64,000 bases of DNA. It comes from Kudoa neothunni. Its lineage: Eukaryota; Cnidaria. The stretch spans positions 11,408,001-11,472,000 of the forward strand of contig OZ199839.1 in assembly GCA_964304625.1 (NCBI GenBank). Direction: 5' to 3'. The position numbers and the translations under genes are program-made. Positions within the stretch are counted from its first letter, which is position 1. Every line of letters starts with the position of its first letter. The notes under the pieces are model-generated. The model saw nothing but the letters and a program-made list of their open reading frames with translations. It was not told the DNA's origin and searched no databases. Positions 27,656 to 38,564 of this stretch are shown here, one piece after another.

Positions 27656-28992
27656 GTGTACATACTACCCTGGCTAGTACAAAAAATTGAGATGTGCGGA
27701 ATCGCACCGTATGTGCCAGTTACGCGTATCTAGTATCTACATGTGTTTTATATAGGAGGGACGGAGGCAGCCATGACTTCTACCTACCCTGACCTAAATA
27801 TTTTATTTTTTTATTTATTTTTAGATCTGTTATAATATGTGTATTATACACTCACAACTGAACATTTCTTATTCATCTATACTTTGAAGTTGGCAAATCA
27901 GGCCTTAATTTGCCAGTGCTTTACATACCTAGACCCATAAAAATTACTCTATGTCGGGACTATTAATGATTCTGATTTATATATTTAAATTAATACTGCG
28001 ATAAATGCAAATCATTTTTCTATTTAAATGTTTCGTTAATACACACATTATTTATTTTATAATTGGTGTTATCATATGAGTTCTCTTGCTACACCCTGTA
28101 ATGCAGGCAGGTACAAAAATTTTCCCACCCAACATATTCCAGGGTATGTAGTGTATACCTGGACGGCACGTGTTTGGGACCCGCAGCAATAGCCAGTGCC
28201 TTCATAAAATGATAAAATAATAACACATCATTTTTGTGCACAATAACCTTTTTTGCCTGTATATATGTATGTTTGGACACTATCTTTCTTAAATATCTTA
28301 AATATCTTAAATGAATATAATGGAATATTATTCATTTTAAAACTATACGTTATTATTAAATATAAAAATTTCATTCCAATTATTATCAAAATTAATTTTC
28401 TGAATTTTAACAATTGCATTGAATAGAATTTAAAATGTTGGATCATATTAACGGCTAAATTAATTCATAAAAAAATTAATTTAATAAGCTAGATACCATT
28501 CAGATTAGAGCAGGTAGCACAATAATTAGCTGTGGAAACATTTCCTGTTTTCGGTAATCGTAAAATCACACACATTTATAATATCAAGTGGTAAGGTTAT
28601 TTATTACCTTGCAACATATCAGTAAACTCAATCATTTCCAAATTATTATATAGTAGAAAAATTGATTTATGTTATGATTCAAAATCTCTCACATCCTAAT
28701 ATATAGAATGAGCAATAAAAAATTTAATAGTAAGTAGATGCTTAGAAATAGGAAAATATGAAAGATTCTAAAAATTATGTACAGTCTTTTTAAGAAATAC
28801 GAAAATAGATTTGAAAAGAAATCTCACAAAACCTTCTTAATATCAATATAAAAATAAGATATTCAATTATAAAACACACATTGAACAGCTTGAAGATAAC
28901 TTTAAGCAATAACCTATACACACAGTCAAATATTCATATATTCATATATCCAAACAGGCACACATACATACATTCATTCAATCATTCAAGAA
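27656..28992. other. Intergenic with one dispersed repeat
   Basis: AT-rich non-coding DNA between the inverted-repeat element and the MCFD2-like gene. Contains the dispersed repeat at 28080-28184 and a simple CATACA/ATTCA-rich stretch near 28940-28990. Confidence 0.5.
28080..28184 (-). repeat. Dispersed repeat, copy 1 (partner at 63363-63465)
   Basis: The reverse complement reads GTATACACTACATACCCTGG, then AATATGTTGGGTGGGAAAAT and TTTTGTACCTGCCTGCATTACAG. It matches the plus strand of 63363-63465 over about 100 bases with few mismatches. No coding content. Probably the end of a transposon family. Confidence 0.75.
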
Positions 28993-29482
28993 TCAGTCGT
29001 TTGAGAGATACTCAATGTATTCCGAATAGGAAACATAGCCATCCTCGTTTTTATCTACCACCTTCATAAAGTTATCAATCACATCAACAAGATCTTCTTC
29101 ATTGGAGATATTGTATTTGGGTAGATCTTCAGTTTTGATATGACGGTCGAGCATGAATTTAACTTCGGCTCCATCTAGCACACCATTGCTGTCTCGGTCA
29201 GCAATTTTAAAATGTAGATAAAGGTTTTTGTGTTTCTTAATTTCATCGGGTATTTTTTTGCCGATTTCTCTGTCAACTTCAGCTTGAATATCCCTAAGTT
29301 TATTCATGGATTTTATGATGATTTAATAATGCTCGAAACTAATCAACATCACTCCAAGATTACTTGATATTCTGTATGTAACTGGGATCTTTGAATATAT
29401 CTTGTCGTCCAAGTGAACCATTGAGCGGATACAAATTCGCAAAAATAAATAAACACATTACAATCATGTTGGACACACTCAT
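28993..29482 (-). CDS. MCFD2: MCFD2-like secretory-pathway EF-hand protein (2 exons)
   Basis: Calcium-binding cargo-receptor subunit. In animals MCFD2 pairs with the lectin LMAN1/ERGIC-53 to export glycoproteins from the ER. Exons 29482-29364 and 29293-28993 are joined across a 70-base intron (donor GTAATC, acceptor CTTAG) and give 139 residues, close to the human protein. The N-terminus MSVSNMIVMCLFIFANLYPL is a good signal peptide, which the family needs and which exon 2 alone lacks. Two EF-hand loops follow: DRDSNGVLDGAE (about 72-83) and DKNEDGYVSYSE (about 120-131), both with proper calcium-ligand positions. No C-terminal KDEL-like signal is seen, as in MCFD2. It lies 221 bases from atlastin on the same strand. 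A different secreted EF-hand protein remains possible, because the family is short and simple. Confidence 0.78.
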
Positions 29483-29703
29483 TTCAACCTCTAGCCTACA
29501 GCCACTCAACTAAATTCACTCCACGATTTGCTTCGTCAATCAAATGAAGAGGTGTGATATATTTTACAATAATAAACAATAATTATTCGTTATGCGCATT
29601 CCTAAGCAATCGCTCATATCAGCAGCGAAGTAAAAGCAAACACATTCACATTTCGATAGTAATACAACTGACAATATCAAATTAGAGTATACTAAAATAG
29701 CGA

Positions 29704-31774
29704 TTATTGATCTTTGGTTTTGGAGTTAGTTCCAATGGAAGCAGTCGCATTTTGGAAAATCAAATCCATCACGCTATTCCAAACAGTGTCGCCAATAGCA
29801 TTCATAATTTGAAGTAGTTCACGTCCTCTGCCAGTGAATCTCAAATAGAACCACACAAACACCAATATCAAACAAATTCTTCCCAGGAAAACAAAAGGAT
29901 AGTTTAGCGATTGTAGTCCAATCAATTCCAGTGTTTCAGACAACACCAACAGCCCAATAAACACTACAAATATCACCACAATGAAGCGGAATGTTTTTAG
30001 TATATTTTTGGCTTCATTGGCCTCCTGGAATTCTTTGAAACGATCCTCAAGTGTGTTTTCAAGTTTCTCCAAATACAAATCGTGAAATTCACGACAACCC
30101 ATTTTTTTGATTCCTTCAAAAAGATCAATTGCGCCTGAACGGATTTGAAGATGTTTCAATTTGAGAGTGTCTGGTGAGACGTATGGATTGTCTCCGCCGG
30201 TGAATTGGTTCATTTCCCGAATGTAATATTCTTGAGCATCTTTGTATGCAACCAAATGGCCAGCTTCCGCTGTAGCTTCGAGGATATTTTTTGGTTCCGG
30301 CAAGATATCACTTTGAAATATTTTAATGTAGGTCTATTGATATCAGTTTATATTTTATTAAATAAACAAACACAAATAACTCTCACCTTAAAATAGTAGA
30401 ACAGTTCTCTACAAGTGAAACTTTTTCCTTCCACTTGTTTCGGTTGAATACTTTTAGGATCGACCAGGGTTTGTACTAAATCAGCCGTAAACTTTAAAAA
30501 TTTAGGTGATATATCTAGAATTTCATTGGTAACACAACTGTCGAATGAATCCACCAAAAATACCATCAATGTGACCCTTGAATCGTATCTTTGAAGCCAC
30601 AGCTTCACCCGGAAATGGTAACAACACACATTGAATATCCTCGAAACATTCTTTGATGTGTTCGCGAACAGACTGCAATTCTTTAGGTTGGTTATCTGTC
30701 ACTGTCAATATGGAATCTAGAAACTCTTTGTTTGGCCCATAATGAAACTCATAACTAAACGACCAGTCTCTTACAAGGAAAATCAATTGCTAAGGTGACA
30801 GTATTAATTTGTTGAACAGAAGACAAACAACAACGATAAACTACCTGAAAAGGTTTGGAGTCAGATTGTTCTAAAACGAGACGGCCATATTCGGTAAAAA
30901 ACTATCAACAATTTAGACCAAATAGAATCAACAACCGGAAACCTGCAAATGATTTAGATCATCTTCCTGGATATTGTGTGTAATATTGAATAGCTAAATT
31001 CAACACATATCAACGAGTGAAAACATATACATAACATTGATTACTTGAACCGAACTAAGCATAGTACTCAAGGCGAAAATTGTAGCACAATTTTTCACAG
31101 TTGATGACCAATCGAAAGTTCCTTGAGTGTCCATCAACAATACCACAATCTAGAATAGAAAAATTACATTTTTTACATTAAAACAATTAACACTACCTCT
31201 CCATGTGTAGGTGTATTGATGAGAAAGGGTTTTTTATACAGCACAATACCATTCGTTTCACGTTTGGAACCGCCTCTCCATTTGAATCCTTTGATCACTC
31301 GTTCTAACGATTCATCTGCTTTGGCCAACCAATCCGGTAGAGAATCTTTGTATTGACGAGTTTCATCTTCAGATTTGGTCGACCAGTTATCTATATCATC
31401 ACCGTTGTTGGCACCTCCTAATTCGTATTTGGCATTGTTTCGCATAGGGAACACATTTTGAGGTTGTTGGTTGGTTTCCACGTGAGAAAATCCATATTTC
31501 TACGGCAAACAATAAAATATACATTACACATGATATTATATATTTAGTGTTTGTTCGAAACAATATATACTTCCACGTAGAGCAAATAGCGCACCAAAAA
31601 ATTTAGAAAAAATGATTTTCCCCGTCGGAATGCACCTGCTACAGATATTATAGACACTTTTTTGTCTGCAATAGCTGGATCCAATAAAAACCGCTCCAAA
31701 TCTTCAACATCCAACGAAAAATATTCGTTTGTCTCGTCATAACTAACCACTTGAATGGTGTCATCCATGCTCAT
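29704..31774 (-). CDS. ATL: Atlastin, ER membrane-fusion GTPase (8 exons)
   Basis: Dynamin-superfamily GTPase that fuses ER tubules. Minus-strand exons: 31774-31571, 31499-31197, 31149-31045, 30993-30943, 30901-30845, 30789-30564, 30514-30387, 30333-29704. They sum to 568 codons (567 residues), near the 558 of human atlastin-1; introns are 41-71 bases. GTP-binding motifs: P-loop GAFRRGKS (47-54), DTQG (176-179) and the RD motif in FLVRDWS (247-248). [25 protein letters not shown] and FTEYGRL are strongly atlastin-like. The three-helix middle domain follows, then a hydrophobic hairpin of two membrane spans (about 472-490 and 504-523) and a C-terminal amphipathic helix (about 528-551), the expected fusion-competent layout. 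The residues before the P-loop are shorter than in vertebrates. No breaks seen. Confidence 0.95.
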
Positions 31775-33847
31775 TTCTTCAAAATAAACAGGCTGTTACT
31801 TAATTTTTGATAAATCGCACTCAACCCACTACAACAATTAAACCTATATATTCCTATGTAAAACGTTATCCCCTGAACGATGTGTATCGGTTTTATTTGT
31901 CAACGCCTGCGCACGAATCGCAAATTCATTGAATCCGTTTTTGATGAATCAGCTAATCTAAACATGTTGCTTTAGATGAGGATCCTTTTTTGGAATCATA
32001 ACAACTCACTTAGTTATTAATAAATGAACCGAATTATAACATAATCATTTTTGATCAAAATAAACTTTATTTTTGGGTAACAAAATTGGATTCACTAAAA
32101 TTCTACCGACAAACTTAAAGCATTTGTTTGTTATTAATAAATGTCAAAATGCCGATTTTCTTTTTGAGAATATTACATTCCTTGTATTTGTTCTATATTG
32201 TAAAATGAAAAAATTAATAACATTAAAATTTGTCTATCTTACGGAAATATTGTTTATTACAAAATTTCACTTATTTTATTATATGATAATATTAATGATA
32301 TTAGAATAATTTTTGATGATTATAATTCTCATAGCAAAGGGTAACGTGCCTTTGCTATGAGATTGTGTGGAAGATTAAATATTTATAAAATTCCGTCTTA
32401 AAATTATTAGAAAATATGAGATTCGGGGGATAATCCCTGCCAAATAATGTTATTTTATTATAATATTATTTTATAGAAATGTGATAGGAAATGATTCAGT
32501 TGTGATTTTTTGAATTTTCAATTTCTTATGCTCTATTGGGATATTTTTTTTTTGAGTTGATTCATTGAATAAAAATTTCCTATTAAATATTATTTTGAAT
32601 TTTATGATCTGATATTTTTTTTTATGTATTATAAAAATAACGTGAAATGAAAAATTTTATATTATTGCTGCGCGTGCGCATAGTTGCACAAGATATGCGT
32701 AATTAACCCTTTGAAGCATGCGTATAGTCCTTAGCCCCCTTATTTTAATCATGCTACACTAATAGACCGGTTTTATGTAACCCCCTTGGGGATGGGAATG
32801 GTTTGTATTACTGGTTCGGACCGGATAGCATGTACTTTTTGCGAGCGATACCGGAGCGTTAAACTTGTTGCATTATTAAGTTATTCAATGTATATGGTCA
32901 TCTTATAATCTATGAAATAACATACTGAGAGCTTCATTCATAATTTTAATTCAATTAACTTAATTTAATAAAGCTGTTTAGTTGAATATGAAACTAATTC
33001 AGTTTTTTGATTAATCATGAAAGATCCATAAATTTAATTCGTTATTCTTTTAAATTATTTATCAGTAAATCATTCATACATAAGAAAAACGATGCCGTCA
33101 TATTTTTTTGTAGTTTGTAATACATAAACTATATTTTAAGATCTAATAATCCACCTTGTTTCATTCAAAATAAATCATTTAACCAATTTTTTCAACATTC
33201 TCGTATTTTTTCTCTATAATAAATATGTAATATTTTTTAAACAATAAAAGAATTTAGTCATTCCTATTATTTTTAATAATTTTCTTTGTGGATTTATTGA
33301 AATTGGATTTATGATACACATCCATTTATATATGTGTGAGATAACGTAAGGAATTTTCCACTCGTTTTCAACTTTTACTCCTAATCACTTAACATATGGT
33401 AATCGACGAGCCCGATTATTGATAAATTGCGCTGTTGGTTTTAGCTAAATTATAGTAAACTATACGTTTTGCGAGCGTATTCTTTTTTATTTGTTTCGGA
33501 AATTCTTTATTTTCAACGTTAATCAATACATTTTATAATCCATAGAATACATTTGAAACAATAGATTACGATATGAGGGCTCCTACAACTTAAAAAGGAA
33601 AAATAATATTTATTTTATCAAAAAAGTGAATTGAGCATATTGGTTAAATTTATCACAAATACTCTAGAGTCTAAACTCTAGACCTAACTTGCACATTATA
33701 TAATACCTGAGCTTTTTCGTTCCAAAATCCACTTCGTCCAATTTATTGAATCAATTCGTAAAAGAATTATTTCTCAAATATCAATAAACATTTAAACTCG
33801 TTCAAATACGAATTTCTGTTTATTACCGAATTTCATTTTTCAACATA
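31775..33847. other. Intergenic, no gene seen
   Basis: About 2 kb of AT-rich DNA between atlastin (minus) and the Kunitz gene (plus), so it should hold both promoters. It contains a perfect hairpin at 32327-32362. The frame at 32073-32309 has no supportable function. Confidence 0.5.
32327..32362. repeat. Perfect 14-bp stem, 8-nt loop inverted repeat
   Basis: TCTCATAGCAAAGG, loop GTAACGTG, then CCTTTGCTATGAGA. No mismatch in 14 pairs, in a shared AT-rich setting. No poly-T tail or coding link; function unknown. Confidence 0.85.
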
Positions 33848-35355
33848 ATGCTTACGCTATTATTTTTCTACACTCTGCTCACAACCGTATCGCTTGGTAA
33901 TGTTAAATATTATAATCTCCATTATTTCGTATTAGAAAGAGCCTTAGATTCATATGAGTTGGATGTGGGTCAACCCCCTTCATGGATGGACGAAAACCAA
34001 AAAGCTGCAGCCGCAGTTGATAGGTGGTATGTGGACAAAAACACTGCAAAATGCAAGCCATTCAAATATTTAGGTTCCCTCGGAAATTTCAACAACTTTG
34101 TGTCTGAAGCCGTTTGCAAATATCACTGTAAATACTCTTCATCCCAAACTTTATTCACATTAAATGTAGTGATATTTACACCAGAAGAAAAATCAAAGGC
34201 GTGTCAGCAAACTATGTCACCAGGAATTTGTAAAGTAGCGGAAGAAAATCAACAACAACGATGGTATTACTCGAAAGATTCTGTTCAAGGAAGTGCTACA
34301 AATTTATGCCACATGTTTAAATACACTGGGTGTGGTGGAAACGCTAATAACTTTGAGTCAGAAACTGAGTGCAAAAATGCCTGTCATAGTATTATAATTT
34401 TTCAAAAGTGAAATCATTATTAATTCTGTGACAAAATTTAAGATAAAGAAAATAGCCAAGTGGCCGGCGATATAGCGGAAAGTGCACTCACCAAAGTGCC
34501 AAATGAATTTGACTGCCTTTTTGCAGCAGAAGTAGACGACCACAGACCAAAAATGGGAGTTGTTCTTCACAAAGATAAAAAAAGATGTGTTTATGCAGCG
34601 GTAGGAAGGGAATCCAAAAGAGGTCATTTTAAAGAACTTCCTACTTGTGTAAAAACATGCATAAGTATTAGGCTTTTTGTGATTTATTTAACTTTTAATA
34701 GCTGAATATGTCGCTGCTTGCAATGCGACTGGTCCATTCCAAGTAACACCTGATGTCACTGTGGAATCCGAAAACGGTCTAATTGAATACTTTTACTTTG
34801 ATAAAAAACAACAAGCTTGTTTACCATTTATTTCTCAAGTCCCCACAGATCCAGTTAAAGTGGATGATGGTGAAAAGAATATCTTTAGTTCAGTAGAACT
34901 TTGTGCAAGTTTTTGTCCCGCAAGTATCTCGTGATCCCCACATTTTCCATTATTATTTTAAAAACTCAGCTAGCCATCTAAATGATATTAAAGCTGTAAA
35001 AGCTTGTGAGCAAGACAAAGTAGGAGTGGCAGAAAACGATGATAAATACAATTTAACTAGATATTACTACGAAACAAATGGCGCCGAAAGAGGAAAATGT
35101 GTTAAATTCAATTTTAACGGAAAAGTTATGAATCTGAATAACTTTAAAAGTATGATTGCTTGTGAAAATATCTGCAAGAAACCTTTAGCATCTGCTCCTA
35201 TCATTTCTGTTATATCTGCCAATCCTATTAGTGCTTCAGTCAAAACCCCAAACACAGTACAAGCGACAATTAGGCAAGTTACCAATAGCGGTGGTACTGG
35301 AGGGGAAACTCCTAGACTGAATGGGGGTATTTGGAATAATATAGATATTCTTTAA
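33848..35355 (+). CDS. Secreted protein with five Kunitz-like domains (6 exons)
   Basis: Exons 33848-33896, 33936-34127, 34170-34407, 34456-34664, 34702-34923 and 34970-35355 give 432 codons (431 residues). The first intron is 39 bases and in frame, so unspliced reading would look open. The first exon (MLTLLFFYTLLTTVSL) is a signal peptide. Five Kunitz/BPTI-like units follow. Unit 2 is canonical with all six cysteines and Lys after the second Cys (ICK), the trypsin-type P1 position; it has WYY, FKYTGCGGNANNF and the closing C-x3-C. Units 3, 4 and 5 each keep Cys 1, 3, 5 and 6 but lack Cys 2 and 4, the pair that ties the inhibitory loop. Unit 1 keeps only Cys 3 and 5 under this splice model. 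A Ser/Thr/Gly-rich tail of about 60 residues ends the protein. Protease inhibition is likely for unit 2 only. Confidence 0.85.
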
Positions 35356-35380
35356 GTGAATGACTTATTTTTAGATGATC

Positions 35381-35386
35381 AATAAA
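35381..35386 (+). terminator. Poly(A) signal of the Kunitz gene
   Basis: AATAAA begins 26 bases after the stop codon, followed by AATAAAATTTTC. It implies a very short 3' untranslated region. Confidence 0.65.
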
Positions 35387-35626
35387 ATAAAATTTTCATA
35401 AAAACTTTCCAAGGATTTATTTATCTAATAATCATAAAAAAATATTTTATTACAATAGATAAACGATTTTTTGCATGTTATGCGAGCGCAATTTGTGGAA
35501 AATATAGTTTGACTACAAATTTATACAAAGATTTTATTCCGCCCTCATTTTATTTAAATTATATTATAAAATATTATATTACATTTAGTTTATAGTGTAA
35601 TTATGGTCCTTATGAACCAATATAAA

Positions 35627-35848
35627 TCACAAGATATGCGACATGTACTCTAAGAAAAAAAGAATTCTCGTTAATATGTTTACACTAATTATTATTAATA
35701 TGGCTGCATTTATTAAAATTAAAATTATTATGCTATTATAATTCTCGTATTTCTCTTGACGTAGAACACCTCCAGCAAATACAGGAAATAACATGATAAA
35801 GTAGCCAGTAAATGTTTGTAAACGTGATTTGTATCCACGTGGAAGTTC
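35627..35848 (-). other. Orphan open frame, two-span membrane segment
   Basis: An open stretch of about 73 codons before a TGA, with no ATG start of useful length. It contains LPRGYKSRLQTFTGYF, then MLFPVFAGGVLRQEKYENYN, then a long hydrophobic run rich in Ile/Leu. The amino-acid composition is more protein-like than surrounding AT-rich frames, suggesting a terminal exon or relic of a membrane protein gene. No acceptor AG lies at its 5' edge and I recognise no family. Confidence 0.25.
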
Positions 35849-36183
35849 GAATTATCGTAAAACATTAAGTACGTTTATCAAAGATAACAAAATTTTATTA
35901 TTATAAAACAATTTTAAGGTGAATGAGAGAGAAAATATACATAAATTATACAAATTAGCCATCCAACTAAAGAAAAATTAAATTTTATCGCATTCTCATC
36001 AGAACGAAAACAGGATTAAAGGCGGGAAATGTACCAAAAATCGGTTAATTCTCTTTTCATCAAAAAACAGGGATAAGAATGTTTTACTGATTTAACATTT
36101 CACAAATATTATAAAAAAGGGAGGTATAATGATTCTTTGAAAATTAGAACCTCTCTAAAACGTTTATTGTAAGATTTCCAAAA

Positions 36184-36278
36184 ATGCAAAAAAATGGATT
36201 AACTACTGTGACCATAATATCGATAATTTTATATTGTATTTTTTCGTGTTTTAATTTAGCTGCTTCAATGAACAGGTA
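36184..36278 (+). other. Possible isolated signal-peptide exon
   Basis: ATG opens a frame encoding a basic start and a hydrophobic core (TVTIISIILYCIFSC) followed by LAASMNR, ending at AG|GTAGTA. This looks like the first exon of a secreted protein. No continuing exon was found downstream, so it may be chance or a gene remnant. Confidence 0.2.
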
Positions 36279-38564
36279 GTATCCTTCCAAGTCCAAGTAG
36301 AATTGAGAAATTTGAACCCCAAACGTAATTTTTTTATATTACTTAAAATTTTGGGATTCAACTAAGCACAATTTTTTTCAATTCTACGATTATATATTAA
36401 TACATTAAGATCTAGTGTTAAAATTTTTGTCAATGATTTCAGTAAATTTTTAATAGATTACCTCAAAATAAAAAGGAGTCAATCAGAACTTCCAAATAAT
36501 ATAATATTTGCGAATAATTTGATATTCTTTTTAATTTTCAAAACAAAAGTTAAATTGGATATTAACCTTCTAAATAAAAGGGGGTAGATTTCTATCCCAA
36601 GTGAATTTTGTCAACAATATTATAGTGTATAAACGGAACATAACTAATCTCCATTTTTTCTAATCTTTTATATTTATGAAATCTTTTAGAAAAATGAGTT
36701 GAATTTTTTTTTGCCGTATATCAAAAAAGTTAATGTAAAAACACCTTCCAAATAAAATTGTTTAAAATATTGATAAATATCTTTTTAAAAAATGTACGGA
36801 AAATCTATCCAGTAAATAATGAATAAATAACGAAAAAATATATGCGCATGCGTACACAGAATATAACTTTAATAATTGGCCATTCATTCAAAATTTACTC
36901 GATGAATTTTCCTCATACTTTACCAGTCAATGTTGAATTTTATTTTAGACAATTCTATCAGATTAAATAATAGGTTAGATTTCTGCACCATTTTTATTTG
37001 GAGGATGCAAATGTTTCAGCTACTTAGAAGGTTTAAAACTGTCCAATTTTAACAAACTTCCCTTTACGCACATGCGAATCTAAAAATTTTACGTTATTAC
37101 ATCGAGTATAGATATTTTTGCGGAGTTGATAGCACTGACAATAATAATGATATCCCAGATATTTTTAGCTAAAAAAAATCCGAAGATTTTGCCAATAAAA
37201 TTGAAGCAATAATAAATGAATGTGACGATTTATACGTAGATAGATGTAAAACTTTGAGGATTTTGGATTAGACCAAAATTATAGACACCTGGGGGAAAAT
37301 ATGGCCAATTTTCCCTAAGGCTTAATTGTATATGAAACGTAAAGAATTAATGATATATAAATTGTTTTCATTTCATCAGCTTTATTATTATATTTATGAT
37401 TGCATTATTTTTAAAATTACTATAAGATCTCGATATAGGATAGTAAATCTATAATCCCGACATACTACGTTATATCAAGGCTTTACATTATTTCTTCTTG
37501 ACACAATAATGAAATAAAAATTGATTAATTAAGTTTAATGAAAAAACAAGAAAAACTAAAATATTCGAACGATTGAACTAAAATTTTATATAATCAAATA
37601 CCTCAGCATATCTTCAATGAGGTGCCTAATCAGTTACTATAAATCACTACAACATATTCTCCATATCCAACCGAAATAATTCATAAATAACTAGAATTAA
37701 ATTGTCTAACAGTTTGATTAAGCATAATTTAATTGCCATTATTGTTAATCTCTTAAATGACACTAAAAAATTTACGATTAAGACATAAACTGATCGACCC
37801 ACCATGCCCCTTGCTATGTTAGAGGAAATTTCAAATTATTCAAACAAATTTTCCACGAATAAAAATAGAAAGATATTTCGACTTTAAGTTAAATATTTAT
37901 TTTTTCTCAATCCATGCAATTTGATTACATTAAGTTTTTATGCATAATGTTTCAATTTCAAAACGCAGCCGATGCGAACGGATCATGACCATGTATGATC
38001 AAAATTGAACATCAAAATTATATGTACATTTTTAAACAATGAGCTGAGAGAATTGGAGATAAAGTTTTAAATATTATTAAAATATTTTTGTTTGAGTTTT
38101 ATTTAAGCATAACTATTCAATTGAATAAATTGCCACTAAATCTGATGTCCACATATATTGTATTGGGTGACTTTAAACAGAACACTCCTTCAAAGGACAT
38201 GTATGATTATGATGCAAAAAATGGTCGATTGAAGGGTAGAATTGAATGAATCACACAAAATGATATAATCATGAATTTGTGGATCAAGCTTGTGCTTTAC
38301 AATAATCGTAATCTTTAAAAAACGCGATGATGTTTTTATTTGTTTTTTTATTACAAACAGCTAGCAACTTCCTGAATCATTTTTTTGCGCCTTAAAAAAG
38401 GTGTCTGTTGTTCCAGTAGGTGTAAATTCTCCATACTACACAATAAAACAAAAACTTATTTATGCATTTTGTTACCTATTTAAAAAAAGAGATAATTAAG
38501 AGCATGATTTTCGCCATTTTCAGCCAATTTGTTATCCGATAATTTATATAAATGAGTCTGGATT
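36279..38564. other. Intergenic, no gene seen
   Basis: AT-rich non-coding DNA. A short phrase near 38180 (ACACTCCTTCAAAG) also occurs in the Helitron-like repeat, but there is too little to call a copy. Confidence 0.5.

Noticed and set aside
32073-32309. 78-residue frame upstream of the Kunitz gene
   Set aside because: Phe/Ile/Lys-rich composition expected by chance in AT-rich DNA; no domain.
33897-33935. Treating the first Kunitz intron as coding, since it is in frame
   Set aside because: It has GT...TTAG ends, is 39 bases like other introns here, and is AT-rich. Kept as intron, but unspliced reading cannot be excluded.
34358-34627. Minus-strand 89-residue frame over the Kunitz gene
   Set aside because: Shadow of the plus-strand Kunitz exons, which carry the cysteine pattern.
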